64,000 nucleotides of DNA. Source: Leucocoprinus leucothites (Eukaryota > Basidiomycota > Agaricomycetes > Agaricales > Agaricaceae). The first letter of the stretch is position 1. Each line of letters begins with the position of its first letter. Location: the NCBI GenBank assembly GCA_013368445.1, contig JAACJO010000007.1:1302001-1366000 (forward strand), written 5' to 3'. The notes below the pieces were generated by a model, which did not search any database, was not told the DNA's origin, and saw nothing but the letters and a program-made list of their open reading frames with translations. Both the position numbers and the translations under genes were made by a program. Shown here piece after piece: positions 12,593 through 25,151 of the stretch.

Positions 12593-13027
12593 GCATGGGA
12601 CAGTTTTGAGGTAAACAGGTTGTCCAATGCCCAGCGTCTAGTCCTGCAGCACACAGTCACTTGCCCGACCAGGAGACTGCCAACTTTACTTTTTTGTTGT
12701 CACGTGTTTGTTTAGCACATATTGATGTAAATAATCTGCGGAAATCACATTTTGGATGGGACATACAGTTGCGCCGTTAAGTAGATAATGGTTTATTATG
12801 ACATGCAGTGTACAAAATTGCAAAAGTATACAGGATGGGGGATGAGCTCCGCATGAGAATAGTCAAACGTTTGTATAATCCAATGAAGCGTCGTAAACCG
12901 TGTGTTCGTGAACCGCAACAAAAGCAGGCAAGAAGGAACAAGATAGCATGCGTAGGTGAGATAATGGGAGAGGTGAATAAAGGAGTGCTAATATGTCCAG
13001 GACTGCATCCAATAAGTAAATTATGGA
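12593..13027. other. Intergenic: PPR-like promoter and Cut8 3' flank
   Basis: About 435 bp between two minus-strand genes. Only overlapping short frames occur; no independent gene is supported. Confidence 0.45.
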
Positions 13028-14324
13028 TTAAACATCCATGGATACGTGGTACACCCGGTTCACCAACCAGCCAACCTTGAGAATCCATTTATCGCGAATA
13101 CCCTTCATCAAAGCAGAACCTTCAAACTCTTTTGCGTCTGCAAAGCTGTCCAAAGCGTTCTCCCATGTCCGCACTTGTTCAATTCCAAACATTCCACCTT
13201 GGCGATTAACGATCTCGTCTACCTTGTCTACCCATGCATTCCATTCGTCACCCAAACGAGAAAATAATAATGGTGCAATGGAAACCTGTGTTAACGGAGG
13301 TTGGTCCATGATATGTTGTGTAATGGCTGATAGATAGGTGAAGGATTCTAAGGGGTGGGATTTTTCCTTGTTGAGCTGTGCGAAACTTGGTAGTGGTGGC
13401 GGAACTTGTTGACGTTGCTGTTGCTGCTGAGGAGTTGTCGTAGGTTGCTTAGATGTTGGTATACATGAGAAATAGGGTAGGTATGATGTACACGCGGCGA
13501 CGAATTCGGTTATGTGTGGCCGAAGGCGAGAGATAACATAGGCGTCTCGCATTCCTCCGTTATGGTGATAAGTTGATGCTGACGTATTCTGGGATCTGCT
13601 TCCAAATCCAAAAGCAGTCTGTGAAAATGACGGGGCGTTGGAGTACGGGTAGGCGTCACGCAGCTTTCTTGAAGCCTGCGCAAGCGCGTGAATTGCAGTG
13701 TCTAAGGTCGGCCGGGGTATGAGCGGCAAAAGGGTTGATTTCAGTGATGGGTGTGCTTTAAGCAACGAGGTTAACAGTGGTAAGAGTGCCTGCGTCGGCA
13801 GACTTGCTGTTGCGACCGAAAAAACGTCAGAATGCTGTTATTGACAGGACAGATGATCATGGCACACCTAACAGGACTCCAACGTCTACCTCGTCCTCTT
13901 CCAATGCCGGCGGCTTATTCTCCTTTGCGGCGGCTTGTTCCTTTGTTGCACTGTCCGGGGGTGCAATCCTTGCTCGTTTGGGTGGAGCCCGCTTTGGTCG
14001 TTCTGGTGTCGGACTCCGATCCATGGACTCGTCGCGATTCACCGAAGCCTTTCCGGAAACAGGATCCTCATCGTCGACCTCAAGTCGCCGCTTGTTCGAT
14101 TTATGTGAGGGAGAAGCTGTCAGCGTAGCTTGGTTTATTGAAGAAGCCAGTTGGTGAAATGCAAGGGGGTTTGTGTGGCCTGGTGTAGGTGCTGCTTGCC
14201 ATCCAGAGGGTACAACTCCCGAGGACGAGCTCTGGCCGAGACCAAAGCCAAAGCCAAAGGGAGAGGGTGCATGTGCAACAGGTCTTGGAGCAAACTCGAT
14301 GTGGTGGTGCAGAACATTCGCCAT
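13028..14324 (-). CDS. cut8: Cut8/Sts1 nuclear proteasome tethering factor
   Basis: Two exons, 14324-13868 and 13806-13028 (intron with donor GTGTGC and acceptor CAACAG), give about 411 residues. The protein begins MANVLHHHIEFAPRPV; an upstream in-frame ATG at 14369 is possible but less like the family. The N-terminal third is basic and disordered with a KRRLEVDDEDP nuclear-signal-like segment and PPKRARIAPP. The folded part has LLKAHPSLKSTLLPLIPRPT and LDTAIHALAQASRKL, then a poly-Gln/Pro insert, then a helical C terminus ending VYHVSMDV. Cut8/Sts1 proteins hold 26S proteasomes in the nucleus; yeast Sts1 binds importin alpha, which is also encoded in this window at about 60 kb. Gln and Pro runs are low complexity. 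Confidence 0.85.
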
Positions 14325-14456
14325 GTCTGTGGTGAGGAGTGAAAAGAGGAGATGAAAGAGCCGACGCAAAGTGCCTCACGCAACCACGAACCCTCGTTAT
14401 TATGTAATCAAATTTGCTTTCTGTTGCAGCCGCGTCACGGCCCACGCCTACCCGAA

Positions 14457-15030
14457 ATGGGCTTGCCCGGCCCTAAAGTGGCCGTGTTCAAATTCCGAAT
14501 TTTTCTTCAGTCCATAGGCCATCTCGTTCATGGGCCTCCTGTCATAGGTTAGTGTTCTGTTGGTGTTTGTACGCATGAAGAGATACAGAATCGCTACTTT
14601 GAAGCTGCTGCTAATGAGTTCTATTCATATACCCAAATTTCTGATCCTCATCTTCTCGCGTTGGAAATTCCTATAACTAACCTTCATTCTACAGATCCTC
14701 CTACATTATGGACTGCTTTTGACTTGGTGAGTAGAAATTTGCCTTTTCGCATTTTGATAGGATGTATACATCTAGAAGTCAAGCCCTGACGTTGTCTCAA
14801 GGACAATCGTTGATGAGCAATACCATGCTAATACTGATCTCCATGTACGACAGCCTCATTTCAATCATACTGATTTCTTTCCTACAGATTTGCCCACTCG
14901 TGTTACTCAATTACCTCCAATCTCCGGTTCGCCCATATTTGTCAGTTGCATGGCTTTTCCTGCTCCCTACGGCAGCTCCCATATGACCCTTATCTACTGG
15001 ATAAACTTTTTTAGGTTAGGTATCGATTAA
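14457..15030 (+). CDS. Possible unannotated three-exon gene, unrecognised
   Basis: An ATG at 14457 opens MGLPGPKVAVFKFRIFLQ and HGPPVI, then a GTTAGT donor. After a short gap the frame continues EIQNRYFEAAANEFYSYTQ and STDPPTLWTAFDL to a strong GTGAGT donor near 14,727. Acceptor ATCTAG near 14,776 resumes KSSPDVVSRTIVDEQYHANT and runs open through FFPTDLPTRVTQLPP and APYGSSHMTLIYWINFF to TAA at 15028-15030. The second intron (about 48 nt) is convincing; the first would be only 33 nt and is weak. The result would be roughly 165 residues of balanced composition. No family recognised. It could be a true small gene or the remains of one. Confidence 0.35.
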
Positions 15031-15149
15031 GAAAATTTTCTGTGCAGGATATCTGCATTTTAGCATTACTACGTTGTACCCTACATTTTGACAAGAATAT
15101 ACCGAAAGAACGAAATCCAATTGTTCACTTTGCCAACAAACATAAATGT

Positions 15150-18093
15150 CTACTCCGGATAACCCCAAAGCACATTCAAAATCCACAAGCAACATAAAAA
15201 TATAATCACCTTCCCCTCTAAGCGCGACATCAAGTTCATCGTGGCTGCCAAGCTACGCAAGCGCGGCGAGGGACTTGGGCTTGTGGGTGGTGATGTCCCA
15301 TCTGCCAGTCTATCTATCCACCTCCTTCCAAACACCGGTCGGATAGGTGTATCTGGTTCAGGTGGCGGCGGATTCCCGTCCATACCTTTCCTCCCTGACT
15401 CTAGATCCGAAGATGAAACAGATTCTCCGCTAGCCTGACCACCCGATGACGGTGGTGCAAGAGAGGCCAAAGGCACTCCATTGACCTGTACAATCGGCAG
15501 GTTCTGAGGTTCAGTACATACGATCTTTGTCACCTCTCCCGTCGCATTTGCAACTCGATGGCAGAGATACACAAAAACGAAACTCGTCAACACAAAATTG
15601 ACAGGCCTCCACTTCGTACCGGGAATCATTAGCAGGACACCCTTTGTATCCCCCGCCAGCCAGAAGTGATATTGCATGATGAACAGCTCTAATGAGCATT
15701 TGCCAACGAACATGAATCCTCTTGACGCGCTGGACCGAAGCGTCGCATTCGCGTTCCTCAGCACGACGAATGCCAAAACTGGTAGAGGCGAGATGTACGG
15801 GTGCCAGCTGTTGTACGTGAACTTGCTCTCCTGCGTCAACTCGAATCCGAAAAACCAGATGAGGACAAACCCAGAGACGACAGCGGCAACTTTTACTGCG
15901 ATAGGCCACATTCTGTGGTCCGTAAGCCGATACTCCCGCATTTTGATGACCAGAATTGCGGTCAGCATCCCAACGTATACGATCCACAAGTCCAATGTCG
16001 CTCGGAACGTCCACTCTCGTGCGGACCATTGAATATTGAAGACATCGTTCAACATCCCAAATAGGATTTCAAGGGGCCATTCTGATTTGAGGAACCATGT
16101 GACGATAGATGCGGAGAGGAAGATCTTGCACAGGAGGAAACTCGTGCGCTCGTTGTACCGCGAAGCGACGAAGAGAGTGGCGTAGACGATAATGTACCAC
16201 ATCGACACGAGAGGTGCGAAGTAGTAGAACATGTATTCGGTATTCATCGTATAGGCAAGAAGCACAGTCAGAAGATTTAGTCGGACCATGATCTACGTTT
16301 GTCGGGTAAGCAAAGCGGAAAGAAGAAACGTTGATATGAAAAGGAACCAGGAACTCCCTGGCACGTACCTGAGCAACCCGTACAAAAGAGAAGTCGGCCT
16401 TCCGTAGATAGAAAGTGGTATGCCCATAGCCAGTCATGAACAGATAAGATGAGACCAGCACACGAACGGGATTATAGATGCCTGAAATCTTGGAGGCACC
16501 GAAATAATGGTATACGAGAATCGCAACTGTTGGAAGAGAGATTCGAGATCAGATTATTAGATTCAGTGGCACAAGATCTACTGACGTTGCATCCAACCCT
16601 TCCACTCATCTGTCTGATCTCGATTCAGAAATCCCAAGTCTTTTTCTCCTTTCTTGAGCGTCAAGATGCCAAAAGCTAGATATCCAAGAGAAAGGAAGGC
16701 AAAAGCCCAGGAATCGAATTGTTTTTGTTCCTTGAGCCAAAGACCTGTCCGATCCGCAACGTAAATAAGAAGTGCAGCAGCACTTAATACTAGTGCTGGA
16801 ATCTCGTTCTCCCCAAAGAAAGATCCCATAACTTCCCGAGCCCCTGAACCTGAAAAGCGTGTTCCTTAGCTTTGGAACTCTCAATCAAGATAGAGCAAAA
16901 GCCATACCTGACTTGCGCGTCCTAAACCAAGTATACGGTCCCCATGCTAGCACCAGGAATAACACTAGCGCGTGCACCAGGGAGGGAACCGGGTACCGAT
17001 TGCAGCAGGTCTTGTTAAATGGATACTTTTTCGGGAGCGCACCGTTACATCTAAGGTTTAACAATACATTTGCCTGAGCCCGTATAACTTTGTCGCTGAA
17101 GTGTAATCCATCCTCCGTTTGAGAGGGGTCCAGCATTTCATTAAACACCCTCGGTAACGCAATAGGCATTCGTCCAGGCCTTCCGCCACCTAACCAGGCC
17201 CTATCAAGGCCATTACCACCCGGGTATACGCGATGGTATAAGTCAGAGTTCATGGCATCGATGTTAGATGGGTGCATCGTCGTTGCGCGCTCAGGTGTGA
17301 GCTTCGAAGGGATCACCCGTTCCACAGGAAGCATGACTGTCAAGTCTGCGGGCCAGACTGGTTGACGCATGATTGTCGATACATGATGAGCAGTATTGAC
17401 TTGCCATGCAGACACGCCCCCCGACTCGTTTCCATAGCGCAGATACCAGAGACCTGATCCTAACACAAGCAATGCGGGGCGATTCAAGTCCATGGGTGCA
17501 TCATGGGATGTGGTCGTGAGTAGGTCAGTGATATGACTGTTATTGAGGAACGGATCCCAGTAGAAGGATAATTCCGTTCCGGTGGACGAGTGTAATATGT
17601 GGTCGGAGTGTTTTTGGTTGTCATTGGGGGGTGCAAGTGGGAGTTTGGAGTCAAGGATGTTGGCGAACTGGAAAAACAGCTTGCGAGTGACAGAGTCACC
17701 AGCGAATACAACATTTTGTGAATTTAGACAATTCGCGGAATCTTGAGATGTGTACGTGTGGAGCATGCACCCTGAGTAATTTAATTTCGTGTCAAAGAAG
17801 TGTTGCAATGGAATAGGAAGTTTTGGTTTGCGAGTGTCTACGCACCGTCGGGCTGCCAGTTTGTCCAACCATCGTCCAACCATGACCCAGTATTCAACAG
17901 GGCATGACAGTGCATCGGGTCCAGCCAGCCTACGCGACGGACATGTCAGCAACTCCTCTATCATAAATATACGAGTTCTCAACGCACCAAATAATGTTGA
18001 ACGAAGCAACCCAAGGATAATAGCAAGACAGAGAGCAAGAGCTCCTAAGTAATGAGGCCATGACGGATTCAATACGAAACCCCGTGGCATCAT
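15150..18093 (-). CDS. CAS1: Cas1-like glycan O-acetyltransferase (GDSx esterase domain plus multi-TM acyltransferase domain)
   Basis: A single gene of four or five exons. The start is the ATG at 18093 ([15 protein letters not shown]). One N-terminal membrane segment is followed by a lumenal SGNH/GDSL-type domain: GDSVTRK holds the nucleophile Ser and DGLHFSD holds the Asp/His pair. The second exon reads [19 protein letters not shown] and starts a long membrane domain with many hydrophobic helices, including [27 protein letters not shown] and [20 protein letters not shown] cytosolic Pro/Ser tail ends at WGYPE. This architecture is that of Cryptococcus Cas1 and animal CASD1, which O-acetylate extracellular glycans or sialic acid in the Golgi. 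The target polymer in this fungus is inferred only. CDS ends at 15150. Confidence 0.88.
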
Positions 18094-18565
18094 GGACAAT
18101 ATTAGGGGGGTAAATTGCAGGGAAAGCGGCCGGATTATTATAGAGAAAGTGGTTCAAAAAGCACTTGAACTTGACGATATAGAAAAGAAGAATGATTTCC
18201 GCGCGAATTCAAACGAACGTGCATAGACAGTAGCTGGGCAGTTAGGGCATTAGACGGCGTGAACAAGGAGCACTGTGACTGAGCCTAACAACTTGAATGA
18301 ATTCCGTGTTCATCACACGTGATACAGAAAATCTATTACAGCCCAAGTTAAAAATAGACCGAGCTCGGAAGTCGCAGGGCTTTGTGGGCTTCCAAGGGCT
18401 CAGGAATGCTGAGGAAAATATAATATTGTAGAAAAAAACTGTCCATGGATTACTAATATGGAAAGCGAGATGGTACAGTATGTAACAAGCAAGGGGGTGT
18501 GCTCAGTCTCATAGGAGTCCATTGGCAATGCAAAGAAACATCTAACAATGTTAAACGCGTCGCCT
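18094..18565. other. Intergenic: CAS1-like promoter, rhomboid 3' flank
   Basis: About 470 bp, AT-richer than the flanking exons. I see no supported gene. Confidence 0.5.
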
Positions 18566-20921
18566 TCAATTATTAGTTTGGAATGTAGTTAAGCCTGAAA
18601 GCGTGTCAGAGACGGAACACCAGCTCAGCTGACTGAAGCTAACATACCAGTTCTAAAAATTGAACGTCAGCTAGGAGAACGATAAATTTTAAAAAAAAAT
18701 ACACGTACCCTTGACATCGGTTATTCGCAGCAGTTGGGAAACAAGAGAGGTATCGGCAACCAGAACAGGCTATAGAAATGTGAGACAAAGAGTGAAAGTC
18801 ATGAACGAGCGCAACCACATACCGGCATAAGGATCCGAGGTATAAAAGTTTCTGACGAGAACCACATAGAGTATGATAGCCAAAGGAATGGCAGCGACCT
18901 TCAAAATCCAAGTGATCAAACGATGGCGTTTCGTCTCACTGATCACAGGGTAGAACACAGTTCCAACAAAGAGGCCCATGACGAAACCGCCGATGTGAGC
19001 TGGAAAGTAGATATGATGAATGCCTTTGAACCCAAGTCACTTGGAGAAAACGAACCGAAGTTATCAACATCTGTAGCGACATTCAGCGACCGCTGCATCC
19101 AATAGAGACTGGCTTGACTCACAAGGTATGTATCCAATCGCGATACCAATCAGAAGTTCAATTGTTTGAAATACAAGCTAAGAAGCCTTTAGAATTTTGC
19201 AATATGACAAGAGCGGGCACCACTCACTCTGCGAACAGGTCGATAATGATACTTCCAGTGTGCAAATAGGTCGACCCATGTTACCTTTCCATTAAAATTA
19301 GATCCTGTGAGCTCTCTATAGAATGCAAGAAATCGTACTGCAATAGAACTGAAGATGGCTCCGCTCGCACCCACAGACGGAATTCCAACCAATGAGAAGT
19401 TTCCACCGAGAACATTTCTGTCGGGCACGAAATTAGCATATCTTGGAGACCATGGCTTCGAGGCGGACTTACCCAAAAATACCTCCGGCGAAGTAAGTAA
19501 TCAAGAACCCAGTTGATCCCATTTCACGCTCAATCTGGGCAGATAAAGTCATCTGTGCGAGCATATTGAGGAGTATATGGATGATGCCAGCGTGCAGGAA
19601 AATAGGCGTGATGAACCTGGATGGCGCATATTCGGAGAACGTCAGCCGACCTTGGCTTTAACAGAATCATGACAAAATCTAATTTCCTGATCACTCACCG
19701 GAACCATTGACTGGGATCCTGGCCATGAAAACCTCCAAATCCACAGACTTCTTCTAGGCTACAAATTCGGTCCGGCGGGTTCGCAGTATTGTTTGCACCT
19801 TCACATGTCCTGTCAGAACACGATTCAATAGATCAGACAGTGTATCACTCACAAGGCAATCTCGTGGACGGTAGCAGTTGCTCGACCGATTTCATACATG
19901 CCGGAAACCGTGCGCCAAGGGTAATCAATCCCGAAGAGGATGGTCCCAACATCGGGTTCACAACAGGCTGATTCCCCACTGAGTTAATTCTTCCTCTCGA
20001 ATTGATTCAAAGTCGCTCGTACCTTCAACGAAATGGGACTTCCTTGCTCCCTGGCGTTGAAGATCAACTCCCAGATGAAAACACCAACCATTGCAATCGT
20101 CAGCGCCCACACTAATTTATCCGCGTCATGTTAACATGACCCCCAAGATATCAGTACACAAAGACACGCACCAACGAAGGGATATCTTTGCCTCCCGATA
20201 CCGCGCTTTTTGTCCTCAATCCTTTGTCCCAACGGGTATTTTCCGCTTGCTAAAAACTTAGTGAAAGCATTGCCCTTTTCCTGAGGACGATTTCCGTCCA
20301 CCGGTTCGGCATATTCTAATGATGAACTCATTAATGGTACACTTCGCAACTTTCATTCCATTACGTACCCAGATCGCTATAGCCAGCCCGCCCAGGCGCA
20401 GCATTCTTCATCAACGACGCATCCAGCGCCTCATCGTGAGGATCATATGGCTTCGTCTTCACATCTCCATCTAAACCCGCTCCATAGCTCGAGTTCGCAT
20501 ATTTCCGACTAAATCCATAGTCATCCTCATCGCCCTCCGTTAATTGACTCAACCTTGAACCGTCTTTCCCGCCAGCGCCGGCGCCGGCGTTCAAGAAATT
20601 CGAATTCTGAGGTCCAGAGTTATAGAACTCTGCCGCCTCACCAGCCGCACCGCCTCCTACTGCGGCGCCACCCTTGTCCATCGAGCGGCTTTTTGAATGA
20701 GCGCTATAGCTACTATTCGACTGCCTCCTTTGCACATAGTCGCTTTGGTGTGTTGACACCAGGTCTCCGTCGGTTCTGGCGGTTATCATTGAAGGCGAAT
20801 AGTAAGAGACTGAGTCGGCGTCAGTGTAACCAGCACCATAGTTGGAATGACCGTTGATGCCGCCTTGATGACCCGGATGGTCGGTAAAAGGATCCGAATA
20901 TTGATTGGCACCAGTAGCCAT
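18566..20921 (-). CDS. Rhomboid-family intramembrane serine protease
   Basis: Begins MATGANQYSDPF at ATG 20921. The first about 185 residues are a disordered Ser/Gly/Tyr-rich cytosolic domain with AGAGAGG runs. Membrane segments follow: WALTIAMVGVFIWEL, HAGIIHILLNMLAQM, GFLITYFAGGIFG, VGASGAIFSS (catalytic Ser in G-x-S-G), then AHIGGFVMGLFVG with the catalytic His. The last large exon gives AIILYVVLVRNFYTSDPYA. Two small terminal exons give a Cys-rich tail (CSGCRYLSC, NNRCQG) and, after an intron with donor GTATGT and acceptor TTTCAG, GLTTFQTNN then TGA at 18566. That tail matches fungal rhomboid ends and argues for this stop rather than an earlier TGA at 18625. Substrate unknown; family members cleave single-pass membrane proteins. 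Confidence 0.88.
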
Positions 20922-21504
20922 CTATCCAGCACGGTTGCTCGGGCAACTAATCGGTATATCAGGGGAGCAGGGTATAGTACAGCGAGCGGAGGAAAGCAGA
21001 GAGGAGAAAGAAACGAAGTTTAAGGGTAGTGATGGTCGTGTGCAAGAGGTGTGTGGTGGAGCGTTAGCTGTACAAATGGTATTAGCCTTATGTAGTCGTG
21101 TAACATAACACACTTTTGGATGGAGATTCCGCAGCGACCCCAAGAAGACGCATCCCCTGCTTCTCAATGTCAACGCACTGCCTCCTACCATCTCCCTGTA
21201 CTCTGTGTTGTCTTGGCTTTCTAATTTGGCGCCATTTATTCTCAGATCGGTTATCGCTCACCTCTTCAACTCGATGAATCGCGAAAGCCAGCTTCCCATA
21301 AATAGCTTTTGAACTCATTAAAACAGCAATTTGGTTGTTAAATGAAATACTACTAACGTATCCCTAAAATATTGCAGATGAGATATCCTGTATACTACGC
21401 TGTACAAACCAGTTTAACGGAAAGATGCATCAATGTACAAGGACAGCAACGAGCGAGCAACAACACAGAATGACAATAAACCAACTCTGAAACATAACAC
21501 TCCT
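20922..21504. other. Intergenic: rhomboid promoter, ankyrin-DIL 3' flank
   Basis: About 580 bp between two minus-strand genes. Several overlapping short frames occur on both strands. None has a splice chain or family match. Confidence 0.5.
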
Positions 21505-24500
21505 CTAGAGTTCACTAGGCTGTCTCCTCTCTACCGGCGTCACCGTAGCACTCTCACTCAAACTCTGCCTCCCCCTCCTACTCCCATGCCCATTCGCATG
21601 TTGAGACGACTTCCTCGTGAGGGGCGTTAATTGTGTAACAACACTAATCTTCACCGTCTCTTCCTCCTCTCCTATCTTACGCAAGTCATCCACGGAGTAC
21701 GACGGATGAAGTGTTTTCTCCTTCCCATTAGCAATGACGACTCCGTTAGCCGCACCATTGAGGCTGACAGGGTTAACAATTCCCTCGGTACCCTCTTCGT
21801 CATCGTCTGTAAATCGAGGGTCCACAGGCTTACCCCACCTAGCAGCCGAAACGACGCCATCAATCCTCTGCAGAGCGCTCACGCCTACTTCCCTAATTTG
21901 TTTATTCCGCCATCTCCAAGACATAATTCCGCTAGCGGCAGCTTCCTGGCTCCGGCCACTCCTCGAGCTACGTGAACTATCAAAGCTCTGTCTTGAAGAA
22001 GTAGAATCATCCCCGGTGGTAGAATGTGTTCGGAGCCCGCTCCCATTCGAGGTTTGATCTGAGCTGAGAAAACTTAGCTTTTTCGGCAATACACTTAGCA
22101 TTCTAGGATCCGCCGGGAAAAGGAGCGGGATCATGTATCGGGAGTCAAGAAGCTCGCCCAGAGGTTGTGGTGGCTTTATTGGCTCCCATAGAGATATGTC
22201 CTTTGTTTTGTCGAAGAGGATGTCGATGTTGAGATAGGGATTCTGGTTTTCGGATGAAGTTGTAGTTGTAGAGGCTGCTGATGAGAAAGACTGGTCACCA
22301 GGGTCTTGTTGGAGGGAGGAAATGCTCTCCATATCGCGGTCACGCTCGTTAATCTGGAGTGATTTGACAAATGAACCAATGCATGAGCAGGAGAGCAGTC
22401 GTTGAAGTTGGTACAAACCTCCTTGCGCATCGCTTCTACTCCCATCTTTACACGATGCCTCTCCCAGTCCTTCTGCAACTGCGTCAAATATTGGATACAC
22501 TCTTCCGTCATGCGACCCTCATTAACTTCGTACTTATAGTCACGAACAGCTCGCCGCATCTTATTTGACAACGTTAGTGCCGAGTACCCACACAGAGCAA
22601 CGAAGGCCGTACCTGTAATGGGTTGATCCCCCTCATGGACTGGATCGTACCCACAAGATCAGAGAACTCAGTGATGGAGGACAGGCGCTATTCCCTCGTT
22701 CATTCAGAGCCTGCTCTCTTGACCAAAATCAAGTATTTTACCTACCTGTAGCCAATTCAACAAATCCCTTACAGGAATAAAGTGGCTTAGAATCCCTCTC
22801 GGCAAGCCAACTTCCACAATCCAATCCTCTACCTCCGACAAATTCAGACCGATCTGTACGGCTCTCGATCGGCAGAGGAACTTCTTTCGCGTGATGATCC
22901 TGTTGAAGATCTCGCCTGTATCAAACCTTGGTGTCAGTAGGTCAAAAATATGGAAGACGGACTGTGAAAAGACGTACAGCCCGTCCAATAAAACACCTGA
23001 GACCACAGTTGCGTAATCAACACCGGATTCACGTCACTCATAACCAGAAGCGAATGCAATGCCATCAAAAACGACGTCAGGTCCTGAGGCGAAGGTGTCT
23101 GCGCGGACGCCGCACTATCCGAGAATAATGCATTTAGTGGCGTACTCGGCTGTTTCTTTGATGGTGAAAGAGTATTTCTCAAGGATGAGAATTTGCGAGT
23201 GGAAGATACAGTAGGTTGACTTTGTGATGGCGACAGAAGACCGTTTGGGCTGGTAGGTCCTGCTGATGACCGGGTGCTCACGTTAGAGCTGGAATGGGAT
23301 ATGGGCGGTGGCGGGGCAGTGGTCTTTTTACGGCCCCTAAGGGTACGGAGGAAGGACCATTCAGATTCAAACTCAACTGACTCGAGGAATGAGGGTGCAT
23401 AGTCGAGTAGAGTGCTATCGAGGAGCTGATCGATTTTTCGTTCGGTAAATCTGATGATGAAAACTACAGAAGTGTTCAGGCCCAGATGCATATATATGAA
23501 GAGTTGAGGAACATACCAAAAACAGAATTGATGACTTCCTCGATAAGCTCAAATGAACCCATAAACTCGCAAGTTCGGTTGATGGAGGTGTCGCATTGGA
23601 TAAAGTGTAGCCATAGGGTTGTATTGTACAACCAGAAGACAAGAGAGGTCAGGTCCTCCGCGCGGTTCTAAGAAGCCTATAAATCAACGAAGGATTAATG
23701 GGTCAAGATCAGGCACTTACAAAAAAGGCTTCCTCAATTGCGTCAGTGGCAGTTAATATTAGTTCTTCCATCCACGTATGGTCGCAAGCTAAACAGGCAA
23801 AGCGTGTTAGCATGTATAACGCATTGGCAGGGGTAGCGTCTTTGAGTGTGGGTGGATAGTTCGTGACAAGTGATTCAAGCATCTGTGGTAGTGTGGCTGG
23901 AGAGAAGACAAGCATGGAAGAATAGTCTAGTGGAGGTGTCTGAGCATGAGGATCAGAAGGACATAAATGGGAGAGTAGATGTGAGCTACGCACGTATATA
24001 TCGTCGTTGTCGTTGTCATCACATTCATCGTCAGAGGTATCAGAATCGGATATAGGGAATTCTGGCTCTGGTCCCCACCAACCAGGGTGTATACCGAGAA
24101 CCTTTGCGACATCCGCACGTAATTCCTTCCGCCTTCCGCGACGCTTTTGCTGCTTTTCCACCAGCCTTCGTCGTTGATCCATTCTACTTCCTTCCCAGCC
24201 TTCGCTCCTCATGGCCTCCTCGAGTAGAAGTGCAACATCCTCTCGACCTGGCACAATTGAATGAGCCGTGACGACATCCAGAGGCGTCAGATTTCGTTTA
24301 GTCAATGCAAACGGCGAACACCCGTGCGTCATCAGATACGAGATTAATGTTGGTGGAGAAAGTAGTGCAGCATAATGTAGAGGGGTCCATCCAGCTATTG
24401 TCCATTTGATTAATCCCATATACGGAGATTACGAGGAAGCGAGAAAAAGCCGACACACCATTATCAGGCTGTATATCAGCCCCCTGCGTAACTAGGAACC

Positions 24501-24855
24501 TCACGCACTCCTCTCTTTCAATGTCTCTGTCACTATCCGCACCAAATCCATGGATAGTCAGACTGACTAGCCCCAAGCCATCCTCATCGCGTATCCCCAA
24601 GTCTAGATGCAGCTGGGCCTGAGGATCGGTTAAGAGATGCTGCAACAACGTGATATCTCCAAACACACATGCCCGTGAAGCACAATGTGCGACGAGCTCA
24701 GATTTTTCCGCAGGTGAAAGGCCATAATTAAAGCTTAGGAGGTCTGAAACCTGGGTTGAGGTTGGATAGAGCGGATGAAGGTCCGGCAAAGGAGCTAGGT
24801 CAAGAGAGTTGAGATTGATAGGCACCCCCGCCGGAGGTTGAACGGTGGTCGTCAT
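21505..24855 (-). CDS. Ankyrin-repeat and dilute (DIL) domain protein
   Basis: Start MTTTVQPPAGVPINLN at ATG 24855. The N-terminal ankyrin region includes HCASRACVFGDITLLQHLL, FLVTQGADIQPDN and, after a splice at GAT-AAT-G/CT, AGWTPLHYAALLSPPTLISY. A basic coiled stretch (RLVEKQQKRRGRRKEL) and an acidic run follow. The DIL domain starts near MLTRFACLACDHTWMEELI and continues through NRAEDLTSLVFWLYNTTLWL, FVFIIRFTERKIDQLLDSTL, LITQLWSQVFYWTG, FNRIITRKKFLCRSRAVQI and NLSEVEDWIVEVGLP. In class V myosins DIL is the cargo-binding tail; here it has no motor. Fungi have such ankyrin-DIL proteins of poorly known function, probably at membranes or the cytoskeleton. The C-terminal Ser-rich part ends RRQPSEL. 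It faces RRP15 across a 296-bp divergent spacer. Confidence 0.83.
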
Positions 24856-25151
24856 GTTTAGGTTGGATTGAAGGCTGAGGTTGAAATCATCCAGCAGTGA
24901 CTAGAGATGTAGCGTGTCACGAGCCGATGTGGCCGGGTAAATGAGGCCGAAAGAGAAATTAAAACTCGCACAGCAAGAGAGGGAATAGGCTGGGATCCAG
25001 AGAGTAAGGAGCAGTGGGAGTCCGAAGTAAGTGGCCGTAGACAGAGGATGTAACGGTTGCTGCGTGGATGGCTCGTCGTCACTTTGATCATATAAGTACA
25101 CCCATTTTCCATCATCAGCTGCCTTTTTTGGTCTTCCCTCATCTTCCAATT
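24856..25151. promoter_or_regulatory. Divergent promoter region, ankyrin-DIL / RRP15
   Basis: 296 bp between outward-facing start codons. Short open frames on the minus strand overlap but lack support. Shared promoter inferred from geometry. Confidence 0.35.

Noticed and set aside
14107..14445. Other long open frames opposite or overlapping Cut8
   Set aside because: They are shadows of the Cut8 exon in other frames and have no splice chain or family.
18625..18627. Stop of the rhomboid gene at this TGA
   Set aside because: A GTATGT/TTTCAG intron just before it leads to GLTTFQTNN, the usual fungal rhomboid end, with the stop at 18566.
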